Origin: a virus
Strand: one strand, 5' to 3'
DNA length: 51,956 nucleotides
Virus record (IMG/VR): IMGVR_UViG_3300025759_012783
Coordinates: 1-51,956 of that record
A model generated the notes under the pieces. It was not told the origin of the DNA, did not search any database, and saw only the letters and a list, made by a program, of their open reading frames with translations. Below, one piece after another: positions 23,011 to 30,559 of this stretch. How positions within the stretch are numbered: the stretch's first letter is position 1; each line of letters starts with the position of its first letter. The position numbers and the translations under genes were made by a program.

Positions 23011-23480
23011 TATAAACTATTTAGATCCCCCGAGGCCATGTCCGTTTCGTCCTGGCTCTCGATCTCGTCCTTGCCGTGTTTGAAGTTACCGATCAGTTCC
23101 TTGGGCATCCTGATCTCCACCACCCATATGTCATGGCTGTCGATCTTGCCCTTTGTGGTGCCAGGCCTGTAGTCCTCTGGCCCTTTGATCTGTCTCGGTT
23201 TTAATAATTCGTCTCGTTTGTAGAACACCTTGCATCCACGGTCCAGCAATCTCTGTCCTCCCGCTGGGTCTGGCATCTTGTCCGCTGGCCACATGAAACT
23301 ACACGTTACGAAGTGTCTTGAATCAACCGGTCCCGACAGCAGTTCACCGTCCTCCCAGTTCTTGAACACGTACACGTCTAGTTCATCCACAACACGCTCG
23401 AAGTCCTTCAGTATTGATAGTGTAGGACCCACAGCGTATAGTGATTGTACATTTTTAATGATATCTAAGACGTCATGCAT
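23010..23480 (-). CDS. Conserved-type late protein, 156 aa
   Basis: Starts MHDVLDIIKNVQSLYAVGPT. The middle has DSRHFVTCSFMWPADKMPDP followed by GGQRLLDRGCKVFYKRDELL, with strands typical of a small globular domain, and an acidic C-terminus. It has a late octamer and shares one base with the next gene, so both are co-transcribed. The pair looks like a conserved unit of T4-like marine phages. Function unknown. Confidence 0.78.
   Translation of the reverse strand: MHDVLDIIKNVQSLYAVGPTLSILKDFERVVDELDVYVFKNWEDGELLSGPVDSRHFVTCSFMWPADKMPDPAGGQRLLDRGCKVFYKRDELLKPRQIKGPEDYRPGTTKGKIDSHDIWVVEIRMPKELIGNFKHGKDEIESQDETDMASGDLNSL
23018..23025 (-). promoter_or_regulatory. Late promoter octamer (CTAAATA type)
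   Basis: TCTAAATA on the minus strand, 7 bases before the ATG at 23010, inside the end of the upstream gene. Confidence 0.5.
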
Positions 23481-23489
23481 AGCAAGTGT

Positions 23490-23497
23490 TATTTATC
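23490..23497 (-). promoter_or_regulatory. Late promoter octamer
   Basis: GATAAATA on the minus strand, 9 bases before the ATG at 23480, in the space between divergent genes. Confidence 0.7.
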
Positions 23498-23618
23498 AGT
23501 AATATGTCACTTGTAAAATATGCATAGTTATTTTGGAAATTTGATCTTAAGTATTTGCACATGAGTCCACTACAGAGACACATCAAATCACAATCCAACA
23601 CAACCTACGAGGAGCCCT

Positions 23619-23837
23619 ATGCTACCATATCAGAGCCTACAACTGCGACCACTGTTCCAACGCAAACTGTGGAAACTAATGAGGAAGAAGCGTGTATTCG
23701 ACAAGCGAGTCAAGATGTACATGCTGAACCAGGACTGGCTCAAGATACGGAAACAGAAGGATCGAAGGAGGCGTAGGGTGCTAAGGAAGGTGTTCAAGGC
23801 CACACAACTGGCCTATATCCGACGTGTTTGTGCGTGA
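23619..23837 (+). CDS. Small, very basic plus-strand protein, 72 aa
   Basis: One of few plus-strand genes. The ATG has GAGGAG 4 bases upstream, the strongest Shine-Dalgarno in this region, and the codon choice (AAG, AGG, CTG) matches the rest of the phage. The protein is about one third Lys/Arg, including KIRKQKDRRRRRVLRKVFK, with no Cys cluster or membrane helix. Its stop is immediately next to the stop of the convergent gene at 23838. DNA or RNA binding is likely from charge alone. An overlapping frame at 23555-23776 is less convincing. Confidence 0.65.
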   Translation: MLPYQSLQLRPLFQRKLWKLMRKKRVFDKRVKMYMLNQDWLKIRKQKDRRRRRVLRKVFKATQLAYIRRVCA

Positions 23838-24113
23838 TTATTTGACGAACTGATCCATGGCATCAGCGTACCATTGGCGGTAGTGCTGTTCTATGCGTTC
23901 ATAGGGGATTTCATCCCTCTGTGCCACCGGTATTCCTGGTAGTTCGTTCTTTATGACTTCCTTGTTCACGAGATCCAGTATGACTGTGTATTCCTGCATC
24001 TTGCCTGTGCCTATCTTCTTCTTTGACAGTTCAACGAACTCATCGAATTTCTTGTCTGCCTTGATCACGTACTTGACGCAGAAGTATCTTTTCTTGTTGT
24101 GTTTGCTACCCAT
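23838..24113 (-). CDS. Unknown small protein downstream of the clamp loader, 91 aa
   Basis: Starts MGSKHNKKRYFCVKYVIKAD and ends RQWYADAMDQFVK. It overlaps the clamp loader gene by 8 bases. In T4 the gene after gp44 is gp62, the small clamp-loader subunit (187 aa), but this protein is half that size and shows no resemblance I can see. It is either a different conserved small protein or a much reduced partner. Confidence 0.75.
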   Translation of the reverse strand: MGSKHNKKRYFCVKYVIKADKKFDEFVELSKKKIGTGKMQEYTVILDLVNKEVIKNELPGIPVAQRDEIPYERIEQHYRQWYADAMDQFVK

Positions 24114-25032
24114 TCTGTAACCTCGCTAGTTTTATCATGCAACTGGCTAAATTTATCTCAGGGTCGGCTACGAATGAATGATCCACCAACGCCTGCTTGA
24201 TAATTAGCACCGCCTTGTCCTGCTGGTCCTCATCTTTGGACACCAGTTCCAGGTTGTCATACAGCCATCTGTATATCTCCTCACACTCCTCTGGTCTGGC
24301 CTGTGCGCAGACAAGTTTACGTGCTTCTTGTATTTTGCCCTGCTTGAACAGTTCCACCATCTCCAACCTGTAGTCCTGTTGACCACTGTCGCCCTTGGCA
24401 GGTGGCATCAATCGTCCGTCTCGGACATTCTGTTGCACCATGTTGATGCACTTCCTCAGATCCGGATACGAAGCCTTCACATACGTGTCCAAGGTGTCTA
24501 TGTCTTGGTCCACTTTCTCTGCTATCAAGATCTCCGCGACCCTGGCGGTGAATTCCGTCTTGTCTATGGTCTCCATGTGGAAGCCCTGGCATCTGCTGTG
24601 GAGTGCTGGTATGACCCTGTTGGGATAGTTACAGGTCAGTATGAATCTCGCTGACGTATGATAGGCCTCCATCACGCCACGCAGTGCGGCCTGTCCGTTT
24701 GGTGACATGTAGTCCGCCTCGTCTAGTAGTACATACTTGTATGCTCCGAAAGGCATTATCTGTACGAAGTTGTTGATCTTCTCTCTAACTGTGTCAACAC
24801 TATTTTCTCTTGAAGCATTTATCTCTAAGATGTCATAACTGGAAACATCCAGTTCATGGAACAGCATCTTGGCCAGTGTGGTCTTGCCCACCCCCGGCGC
24901 TCCTGATAGCAACAAGTGTGGTATGGACTTCTCGTCTATCCAGCTCTGTATCTGTTGTCGCTGTGCGTCGTCTCGGACGACATATTCCTTTAATGTTTTT
25001 GGCCTGTATTTTTCTACCCAGAGGTCTTTCAT
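24106..25032 (-). CDS. 44: Sliding-clamp loader ATPase (T4 gp44-like)
   Basis: 308 residues with the clamp-loader AAA+ layout: LWVEKYRPKTLKEYV at the N-terminus, Walker A SGAPGVGKTT (about 43-52), Walker B YVLLDEADYMS (about 104), then FILTCNYPNRVIPALHSRCQ with the S-R-C arginine-finger motif, and a helical C-terminal collar. T4 gp44 is 319 residues. It loads the gp45 clamp onto primed DNA with ATP. The ATG overlaps the TGA of a 55-residue coiled-coil gene. gp45 and a recognisable gp62 are not in the window. Confidence 0.95.
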   Translation of the reverse strand: MKDLWVEKYRPKTLKEYVVRDDAQRQQIQSWIDEKSIPHLLLSGAPGVGKTTLAKMLFHELDVSSYDILEINASRENSVDTVREKINNFVQIMPFGAYKYVLLDEADYMSPNGQAALRGVMEAYHTSARFILTCNYPNRVIPALHSRCQGFHMETIDKTEFTARVAEILIAEKVDQDIDTLDTYVKASYPDLRKCINMVQQNVRDGRLMPPAKGDSGQQDYRLEMVELFKQGKIQEARKLVCAQARPEECEEIYRWLYDNLELVSKDEDQQDKAVLIIKQALVDHSFVADPEINLASCMIKLARLQNG

Positions 25033-25196
25033 CTACGTAACCATTTCCTCGCCGCTTCTATGGGATTCTTAAGTCCCTCATAAGTGCTGTCTATGAACTT
25101 GATGTGAGTGTACAGTTTGTCTCGAAGTTCCTCAACGGTCTTCTGTAAGTGATCGATCTTAGTGTTGAGTTTTTTGATCTCTTTTTCGTCTACCAT
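25029..25196 (-). CDS. Short coiled-coil protein, 55 aa
   Basis: A frame too short for most screens but joined to the clamp loader by an ATGA overlap. The first 30 residues are a heptad-like helix (IKKLNTKIDHLQKTVEELRD), and the end is basic (IEAARKWLRR). It may bind a partner or DNA; unknown function. Confidence 0.7.
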   Translation of the reverse strand: MVDEKEIKKLNTKIDHLQKTVEELRDKLYTHIKFIDSTYEGLKNPIEAARKWLRR

Positions 25197-25200
25197 GTTG

Positions 25201-25857
25201 TTATATTACAGAAGTTTCCTTGGTTTGTCTATTGAAATGTAAAATATATCTATCACCCTCGTAGGTCTGTCCTTTGCCAGAATCACTTTTTCCAGCGTAA
25301 TCATATAGATGTTTTCCTGTAAGCACGAACCCTTTGTGTTTTTCTAGAAAGTCTATGACATCGTTCATGTGGACCTGGTTTTTCTCTTCCCAACAGTCTA
25401 AAATTATATTTTGACATTTAAATTTGTTTAAGATATTTTTTATCTGAGGTATTTGATGTGCGACTGACAACATCATTATTGTGTCAGTTTCACACGAAAC
25501 TTTTTCTGCAGGTAACACATTGAGTTCTGTGTCGACATCCACGATTTTTGACATGATTTTAGCGTACCTTATACGCTTTTCGTTCATATCTACTCCGACA
25601 TATTTTTTTACTAAGTTTTCCATGCTACCCAAGTACCAGGCTATGCCGCATCCAATATCCAAAACTTCTTTGTTCTTCAATGAAGTGTATCCTAAATCAA
25701 AAACAAGTCTGTGGTATTCAATTAGATGATCGGGGAATTGCCACACTGACGGATCACATGGAACATGAGAGTGGAATGGCATGTCCTTATCTGTTATATT
25801 TTTGTTGTACAGATGCCAGATATATTCAAATCTATGTTTGTTCAAATCAGAAATCAT
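25201..25857 (-). CDS. Class I SAM-dependent methyltransferase, 218 aa
   Basis: Motif I is clear: KEVLDIGCGIAWYLGSM (about residues 63-79), followed by motif II YVGVDMNEKRI, in the usual Rossmann order. The substrate is not evident. No DNA-methylase catalytic signature (DPPY/NPPF or PCQ) is seen, so small-molecule, protein, RNA or sugar methylation are all open. The gene is distinctly AT-rich compared with gp44 and uvdE on either side, which suggests separate acquisition. Confidence 0.85.
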   Translation of the reverse strand: MISDLNKHRFEYIWHLYNKNITDKDMPFHSHVPCDPSVWQFPDHLIEYHRLVFDLGYTSLKNKEVLDIGCGIAWYLGSMENLVKKYVGVDMNEKRIRYAKIMSKIVDVDTELNVLPAEKVSCETDTIMMLSVAHQIPQIKNILNKFKCQNIILDCWEEKNQVHMNDVIDFLEKHKGFVLTGKHLYDYAGKSDSGKGQTYEGDRYILHFNRQTKETSVI

Positions 25858-25878
25858 TTTTATAGGTGCCTGTTAACA

Positions 25879-26919
25879 CTATAAAGTGTTTTCCAGATAT
25901 TGTCTATATAATTGTTCAGAGGCCATGTTTTTACCTTTTGCCTCCACCTGTATGTCGAAGTTCTCCGAAAATGAAAGTGCCCAGTCATTTACCGCTCTGT
26001 TTGGTAATAGGTCCGAGTGTGCCCGCAGTTTCTGTTTCTTGCAACCACGCTCTAATAACATTTTAATATCATGCATCTCGGTGTGTGTCCTATCACCAAG
26101 ATCTGCTACCGCTAGGTGTTCGTCCCTAGAATAAGAGTAGTGCATACTAGGTCTCTGTCCACGCCACGAATCTATAACACGTTTGACCCTGTCGTCTGTG
26201 GGTTCGATGTATTCCTCGTCTCTGATCCAATGATGATGTATGTCAAGGACCAGTGCAAGGTCCTTCTCCAGTTCAAGGCTCTTCTCCAGTCCATGTCCCA
26301 TCTCGTCATTCTCAATTGTGATGAGGTTACGTGCTTCTTGAGATAGTCTCGGTAGTGCCTTTCTGATACCATCTGGACCTTGACGTCCTGATATGTGTAC
26401 GTTGATCTTGCAACCATCTTGGAATGTTTTGCCAAAGCCCATCCATCTTGCCATGTCCGCATGGTATTCGAATTCTTCTATGCTACGTTCAACTATGTCC
26501 GGAGTCTCTGATGCCAGCACACAGAACTGTCCTGGATGGAATGAAACCTTAACGTCCAACTTGCGTGCCATCTCTCCCACGGGAGCGAATAAATTCTGTA
26601 AATGATCCTGTATGTACCGTTGTTGCCACCATGACTTCCAGTCCTTCTCTGTGTAGCCCTGTAGCATCTCCGATCCCAGCCTCACCATCCTGCGTTCAGG
26701 TGGTAGTGTGCCCACTCTTTCTATCAGTCTACGTGCGGCCGTGGTGTTGTGTGTCATGATGTCCCACTGTCGCTGTTCGGCTTCGTCTCGGTGTTCACGT
26801 AACCAACGCATCGTGGTTGACCTGCCATTGAGATCCCGGTCCTTGGCGTTGACTTTCATTCCGCCAAACTCCGACTCGTCATTGAGCCATTTGCAACAGA
26901 AACCAAAACGCTGAATCAT
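25879..26919 (-). CDS. uvsE: UV damage endonuclease (UvdE/UVDE family)
   Basis: A TIM-barrel repair enzyme of about 346 residues. Recognisable UVDE segments are MIQRFGFCCKWL at the N-terminus, VSFHPGQFCVLAS (metal-binding His), INVHISGRQG, LITIENDEMGHG (metal Glu), LDIHHHWI and the MHYSYSRDEH segment. It nicks DNA 5' of UV photoproducts. The ATG at 26919 is preferred; a GTG at 26934 would place the start upstream of the -10 box. A sigma-70-like promoter sits directly in front with almost no leader. Confidence 0.93.
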   Translation of the reverse strand: MIQRFGFCCKWLNDESEFGGMKVNAKDRDLNGRSTTMRWLREHRDEAEQRQWDIMTHNTTAARRLIERVGTLPPERRMVRLGSEMLQGYTEKDWKSWWQQRYIQDHLQNLFAPVGEMARKLDVKVSFHPGQFCVLASETPDIVERSIEEFEYHADMARWMGFGKTFQDGCKINVHISGRQGPDGIRKALPRLSQEARNLITIENDEMGHGLEKSLELEKDLALVLDIHHHWIRDEEYIEPTDDRVKRVIDSWRGQRPSMHYSYSRDEHLAVADLGDRTHTEMHDIKMLLERGCKKQKLRAHSDLLPNRAVNDWALSFSENFDIQVEAKGKNMASEQLYRQYLENTL

Positions 26920-26924
26920 AGTAT

Positions 26925-26952
26925 ATTGTAACACTTTTCTGTGTGCTGTCTA
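26925..26952 (-). promoter_or_regulatory. Sigma-70-like promoter before the UV endonuclease gene
   Basis: TAGACA (26952-26947), 16 bases, then TACAAT (26930-26925) on the minus strand. The -10 box ends 5 bases before the ATG at 26919, so the transcript would begin at the start codon. Confidence 0.72.
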
Positions 26953-27648
26953 CTGATGAAAATCCAGTTGCTCACGCACTGATTGTAGCCATTGCTTGTA
27001 CACAGGGTTCTTGAAGTGACAGTTGTCCTCCAGCAGTCCGTTGTTACGGTAACAATATGTGTGGGGATCTGAATCTATCCAATGGGTCTTGTCAAGTATC
27101 TTTGGAAATTCATTGACTCGACCGTCATAATTTTCTTCGTCTGGGTGTGCCGGATTGCATATGTCGTAGAAGAAAGTCCAGTTGAATGGTATCTTGTTCT
27201 GTTGCAGGAACCATATGGTGCCGGCCACTGCTTGTACACTTTCACGAGCCACATGATCGTATTCATCAGTGCGCCAATACACGGGCATGAAAATTTCTGT
27301 GGTCTTGTCTGTGCCCATCCAACTCCCTACCTTGCCTCCCGAACATAGGTATCTCCGTTTATAAGTTTTTATGGCGTAGTCATACCCAGGCATCGGAGCT
27401 TCTTCGTCGATGCAGATGTCATGCCTTGCCAGTCCTGTGAACTGACAGTACACGTAGTCAACTTTATGATCTGATATGTAGTCCACACAGTTACCATATA
27501 TGAATTGGTTGCCAACACCGTGGTATGACAGGTTAGTGATTTCGACGTCATCACCAAACACAACGTCCTTCCATATCTGCTCTTTGTTGATTTCCTGTTT
27601 ATCCTCGGCCAAATTGCTACAGCCCAGGAACAATATCTTCTTAGTCAT
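26950..27648 (-). CDS. SGNH/GDSL-hydrolase-like protein, 232 aa
   Basis: The N-terminal strand KKILFLGCSNLAED, the GVGNQFIYGNCVDYI segment and a C-terminal D-N-C-H-F-KNPVYKQWLQS segment occupy the places of blocks I, II and V of the SGNH fold (Ser, Gly, Asp-x-x-His). The first block reads GCSN instead of GDSN. Similar proteins are common in marine T4-like phages without known substrates. Activity on cell-surface esters is possible. It overlaps the GroES-like gene by 8 bases. Confidence 0.65.
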   Translation of the reverse strand: MTKKILFLGCSNLAEDKQEINKEQIWKDVVFGDDVEITNLSYHGVGNQFIYGNCVDYISDHKVDYVYCQFTGLARHDICIDEEAPMPGYDYAIKTYKRRYLCSGGKVGSWMGTDKTTEIFMPVYWRTDEYDHVARESVQAVAGTIWFLQQNKIPFNWTFFYDICNPAHPDEENYDGRVNEFPKILDKTHWIDSDPHTYCYRNNGLLEDNCHFKNPVYKQWLQSVREQLDFHQ

Positions 27649-28084
27649 TGCCCGGCAGGGAGGTCATCTGTCTCATGCCGCCGGTGTTGATGTATCCGGC
27701 CTGTCTGTTGTTGAAGTCTGGTTCATCGTCTGACAGTAACAGGATATCGTTCTCATCGATCATCCTCACTTCCAATTCAACATCGTTTTTCTTGACCTTA
27801 AGTGCCCTGCTCCACCTACCGTGTGCCACCAGCACCCACTGTCCAACCCGAACGTCGTCCTGTTGATCTCCAATGGCGTACACTTTGGCCCAACGTGGGT
27901 GTATGCCCGCTTCGGTGCCGTCGTCGTCCATGAGTATGATTCCGCCCTTGGTCTTGGTTGCACCGAACTGCATGTCAGATACCAACACCCTCTTTTTAAG
28001 TGGTGTTATGTCGTAGTCAACGGTGTACTGTTTTCCACCGTGTGATCCGAATCCCTTTGCCTGTAAGTCTTCTATCTGTCCCAT
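27641..28084 (-). CDS. GroES-like co-chaperonin (T4 gp31 analogue)
   Basis: 147 residues. A GroES-type beta barrel can be followed in DITPLKKRVLVSDMQFG, the mobile-loop region KTKGGIILMDDDG, the strand AKVYAIGDQQDDVRVGQWVL and the ending ELEVRMIDENDILLL. GroES caps GroEL; T4 gp31 does the same and is needed to fold the capsid protein. An N-terminal extension of about 28 residues and a 25-residue C-terminal tail exceed bacterial GroES. A near-perfect sigma-70 promoter precedes it. Confidence 0.85.
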   Translation of the reverse strand: MGQIEDLQAKGFGSHGGKQYTVDYDITPLKKRVLVSDMQFGATKTKGGIILMDDDGTEAGIHPRWAKVYAIGDQQDDVRVGQWVLVAHGRWSRALKVKKNDVELEVRMIDENDILLLSDDEPDFNNRQAGYINTGGMRQMTSLPGND

Positions 28085-28093
28085 TGTAGAAGT

Positions 28094-28122
28094 ATTATAG
28101 CGGATCTATTCCAATCCGTCAA
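28094..28122 (-). promoter_or_regulatory. Sigma-70 promoter before the GroES-like gene
   Basis: TTGACG (28122-28117), 17 bases, TATAAT (28099-28094) on the minus strand, with the ATG at 28084 giving a predicted leader of 3 bases. Confidence 0.82.
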
Positions 28123-28555
28123 GAGCGGCGTCGATGCCTTTTTTCTCTGTGGTCTCGGTCTTTGGCTTGAATGTCGAGACCGGTGTGGGCTCCGCCTCCA
28201 CCTTTGTTTCCACTTTCTTTGGTTGTGACGCAACTGTTTTCTTGGGTTCAGGTTTTGCCGCAACAGGTGTCATCTTCTGCACAGTCTTCACTGTCTCTGA
28301 CTTGGGTGCTGGCATAGGTTTGCCCTTGGTCGGTGTGTCACTGACCATGCCCTTGGGTTGTTCGTAGTATTTCTGTATGATCTTTTCCTTTGGTGTCACT
28401 ATCTGTCCACCCGCTCCCAACACGTCTCCCTTGGCGTTGACGTTCATGTTGCCCACTGCCTGCACGGATTCGTTGGCCGCTCTCAGTTTCTCTATGTCTA
28501 CCATCCGACCCTGCATGGTTCTGTACATTCTCTTTCTGGGTGCTCTTGCTACCAT
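28106..28555 (-). CDS. Conserved phage protein with Pro/Lys-rich tail, 149 aa
   Basis: The N-terminal 70 residues (MVARAPRKRMYRTMQGRMVD, then AVGNMNVNAKGDVLGAGGQI) are of a type often found in marine T4-like phages. The rest is a low-complexity Pro/Lys/Thr/Val tail (PKPAAKPEP-like). AGGAG lies 9 bases before the ATG. Nucleic acid binding or a structural role are both conceivable; no function is known to me. Confidence 0.8.
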   Translation of the reverse strand: MVARAPRKRMYRTMQGRMVDIEKLRAANESVQAVGNMNVNAKGDVLGAGGQIVTPKEKIIQKYYEQPKGMVSDTPTKGKPMPAPKSETVKTVQKMTPVAAKPEPKKTVASQPKKVETKVEAEPTPVSTFKPKTETTEKKGIDAALDGLE

Positions 28556-28583
28556 TTTAATATACTCCTATATTGATTACTTA

Positions 28584-29105
28584 TCATCGCAGGAATTCCG
28601 TGATGTCCAAATTGTACAGCAGGGGATTTATCTTGTGTACCCCGATCAGGAACAAGCAGAAACTGGCCACGCTTGATCCACGACCCACTCCCCAGACTAT
28701 GTTGTTGGCCCTGAGTGTGTCTACGAAATAGATCAAGAACTGTAGCACTCGGACGAATTTCTTCTTTTCAAAGAGGTCGTATTCCATCTGCACACGCAAT
28801 CGTTCCTCGTCGTTTTGGCATCGTTCCAACAACCATTGTAAAACGTTGATTTGGTAATATTTCTCTGGCATGTGCCAGCGGTCGATGTTCGACCTGTCAA
28901 ACTCTGACAGTGTTTGTCTTTCTGGTGCGGTGTTTATGCTTGGCAGATTCAATCCAAGTTGTTTCAAGGCCGTGGAATACTTCTCTGTGTCATCGAAGAA
29001 CAGTCTTGATATGTCAAATTCTGGATTGGTGTAGATTAGTTCTATGGCATCCTCTTCCGAGAAGATCACATCACCGTGTTCATTTGTCTTTGTCTTTTCC
29101 GCCAT
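28584..29105 (-). CDS. DNA polymerase III alpha-like motif protein, 173 aa
   Basis: The C-terminal part reads VWGVGRGSSVASFCLFLIGV followed by H-K-I-N-P-L-L-Y-N-L and F-L. It closely follows the GPGRGS.AGSLVAYALGIT..DPL.Y.L.FERFLN segment of bacterial PolC/DnaE palm domains. The frame ends just before the catalytic Asp motif (PDFD) would appear. The N-terminal 110 residues are helical and unlike DnaE. So it is a stand-alone fragment-like protein without polymerase active-site acids. A similar small protein occurs in marine T4-like phages; its job is unknown. Confidence 0.75.
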   Translation of the reverse strand: MAEKTKTNEHGDVIFSEEDAIELIYTNPEFDISRLFFDDTEKYSTALKQLGLNLPSINTAPERQTLSEFDRSNIDRWHMPEKYYQINVLQWLLERCQNDEERLRVQMEYDLFEKKKFVRVLQFLIYFVDTLRANNIVWGVGRGSSVASFCLFLIGVHKINPLLYNLDITEFLR

Positions 29106-29715
29106 CTAGCACCTTTGGGTTGAATTCGAATATTTTAGCATGTTCCTGGTGCTGTTTGTCAATGGTGATCTGTTGGTTCGTCCAACTGAAGTGTCCTGTG
29201 TATATGCCCTTGTCAAGTTCCTCATCATATGTCGCCGTGTCTGGCCTCAACCACCATGGGTCGAAATGGCTGAATTCTTGCGAGAACCAGTCAGGCCTAT
29301 CTAACAGTATAAGCTCTTTGCTGTCCTTGTCAACCGTGTAGGTAATACCATCACCCTGCCATGAGCTCAGGGCTATCCTCTCTATGATGATCTTGCTGTC
29401 CAATATGCTGTTGGCCTTGCAGTAGCACACCGCGGCCATGATCTGGTCATAGGGTGGCCTTGGTAATTCAATGAATCTGTTGGTGCTGTTCTTCCTCAAA
29501 ACGGAATAAAGTTTCTCCTCACGCCAGGTGGTTATGGTGTTGGCGAACACCTGTTCGAACAGGTTTTTTAACCTGTCAAAGTATGCAGTCTGTTCCTTGA
29601 GGTCTGCGGTGTGTGGTGTCAGCGTGAGTTCAACGGAGTATTCGTTGGGGAACAGTTCTCCGTCCACGACTATGATTGATTTGAATTTGGTGTTCCAAGT
29701 GAAACTGCTTGACAT
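29080..29715 (-). CDS. Conserved-type phage protein, 211 aa
   Basis: Starts MSSSFTWNTKFKSIIVVDGE, overlaps the PolIII-like gene by 26 bases, and has no membrane segment or known motif. A Trp-rich segment (LDRPDWFSQEFSHFDPWWLR) and strands near the C-terminus suggest a globular protein. The tail is Lys/Asp-rich (GGKDKDK). Position between conserved phage genes supports that it is real; function unknown. Confidence 0.78.
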   Translation of the reverse strand: MSSSFTWNTKFKSIIVVDGELFPNEYSVELTLTPHTADLKEQTAYFDRLKNLFEQVFANTITTWREEKLYSVLRKNSTNRFIELPRPPYDQIMAAVCYCKANSILDSKIIIERIALSSWQGDGITYTVDKDSKELILLDRPDWFSQEFSHFDPWWLRPDTATYDEELDKGIYTGHFSWTNQQITIDKQHQEHAKIFEFNPKVLDGGKDKDK

Positions 29716-29727
29716 CTAGTTTACTTA

Positions 29728-29979
29728 CTAGTCGATGTTGATCAAATCGCCGATATCTGGTTCGTTCCTCAACTTCTTGTTGTTCTTGTGCCATTCCTCG
29801 ATGCGCCTTTGCCTTATGGCATCTTGATAGGTCCTCAGCGCCATCTGTAGGTTGGACAACATCTCTGGATTGCGACCACGTCTCGCTATGGCCACTTTCC
29901 TTGACAGCTCCTTGATGCGATTGGAGATCTCCTCCTCGCTCATGTTGCCTATCTCTTCTTGTAGTGGATGGAAGTACAT
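29728..29979 (-). CDS. Small helical phage protein, 83 aa
   Basis: All-helical (SEEEISNRIKELSRKVAIAR, MLSNLQMALRTYQDAIRQRR) with charged ends. AAGGGG precedes the ATG at 29979. An internal Met (position 13) is an alternative start. It probably belongs with the gene at 29080-29715. Unknown function. Confidence 0.75.
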   Translation of the reverse strand: MYFHPLQEEIGNMSEEEISNRIKELSRKVAIARRGRNPEMLSNLQMALRTYQDAIRQRRIEEWHKNNKKLRNEPDIGDLINID

Positions 29980-29995
29980 TATACCCCTTTATGTG

Positions 29996-30559
29996 TTAGG
30001 CGTACTGTTTGCCCAGTTGATGCATCAGCACCGTTGTACCACCGTCTGGTGACATGAATTCGTAGAGTGCCCTGCCCAGTCCCGGCGCTATAGTGTCTGA
30101 CGTACCGTCACTGCCTGTGACGTTGTCCGCTTTGATCACTGCACTAGGGAACACTAGATTGGTTGCACCTGCTGACACAGTCACATCTAATATGATCCTA
30201 CCCAATGCTCCAGATGGTGGAAAATTTTGGAAAGCAAAAGTGGTGTCTGCTGTGATGGTCAGTGTTTGGTAATGTCCGTTCTCGTGGTCCAGTGTGACGT
30301 TTCCACTGCTGACTGTTCCATGCGGATACACGGTCTGACTGGTGTCCTTGAATTTGGCCCTGGTTACCTCGTTGTCAGCAAAGTTGCTGGCGGCGTTTAG
30401 ATTGGCCTTGTTGGTCTGTAGGTCCTCTATCTCAGTTTTAGCATAGGTAAAGTTATTTTTGGCACCACTGAAGTTATCTCTGAAACCCTGTGAGCTGTTG
30501 TCCTGTCCTGCTTTCGGATAGGTCGCGTCTATGTTGCCTGGTACTATGTTACTTGCCAT
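29996..30559 (-). CDS. Small fibre or fibre-associated protein, 187 aa
   Basis: The N-terminal region (MASNIVPGNIDATYPKAGQD, FRDNFSGAKNNFTYAKTEIE) is a divergent version of the attachment module seen in the fibre array to the right. The rest is Thr/Gly/Ser-rich strands (TLTITADTTFAFQNFPPSG) ending in a compact tip (VLMHQLGKQYA). The ATG has AAGGAATA upstream. It is likely a tail-fibre component or short fibre. Confidence 0.8.
   Translation of the reverse strand: MASNIVPGNIDATYPKAGQDNSSQGFRDNFSGAKNNFTYAKTEIEDLQTNKANLNAASNFADNEVTRAKFKDTSQTVYPHGTVSSGNVTLDHENGHYQTLTITADTTFAFQNFPPSGALGRIILDVTVSAGATNLVFPSAVIKADNVTGSDGTSDTIAPGLGRALYEFMSPDGGTTVLMHQLGKQYA

Noticed and set aside
23555-23776. Plus-strand frame beginning MHMSPLQRHIKSQ
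   Set aside because: The overlapping frame at 23619 has a strong Shine-Dalgarno and phage-like codon use; this one lacks both.
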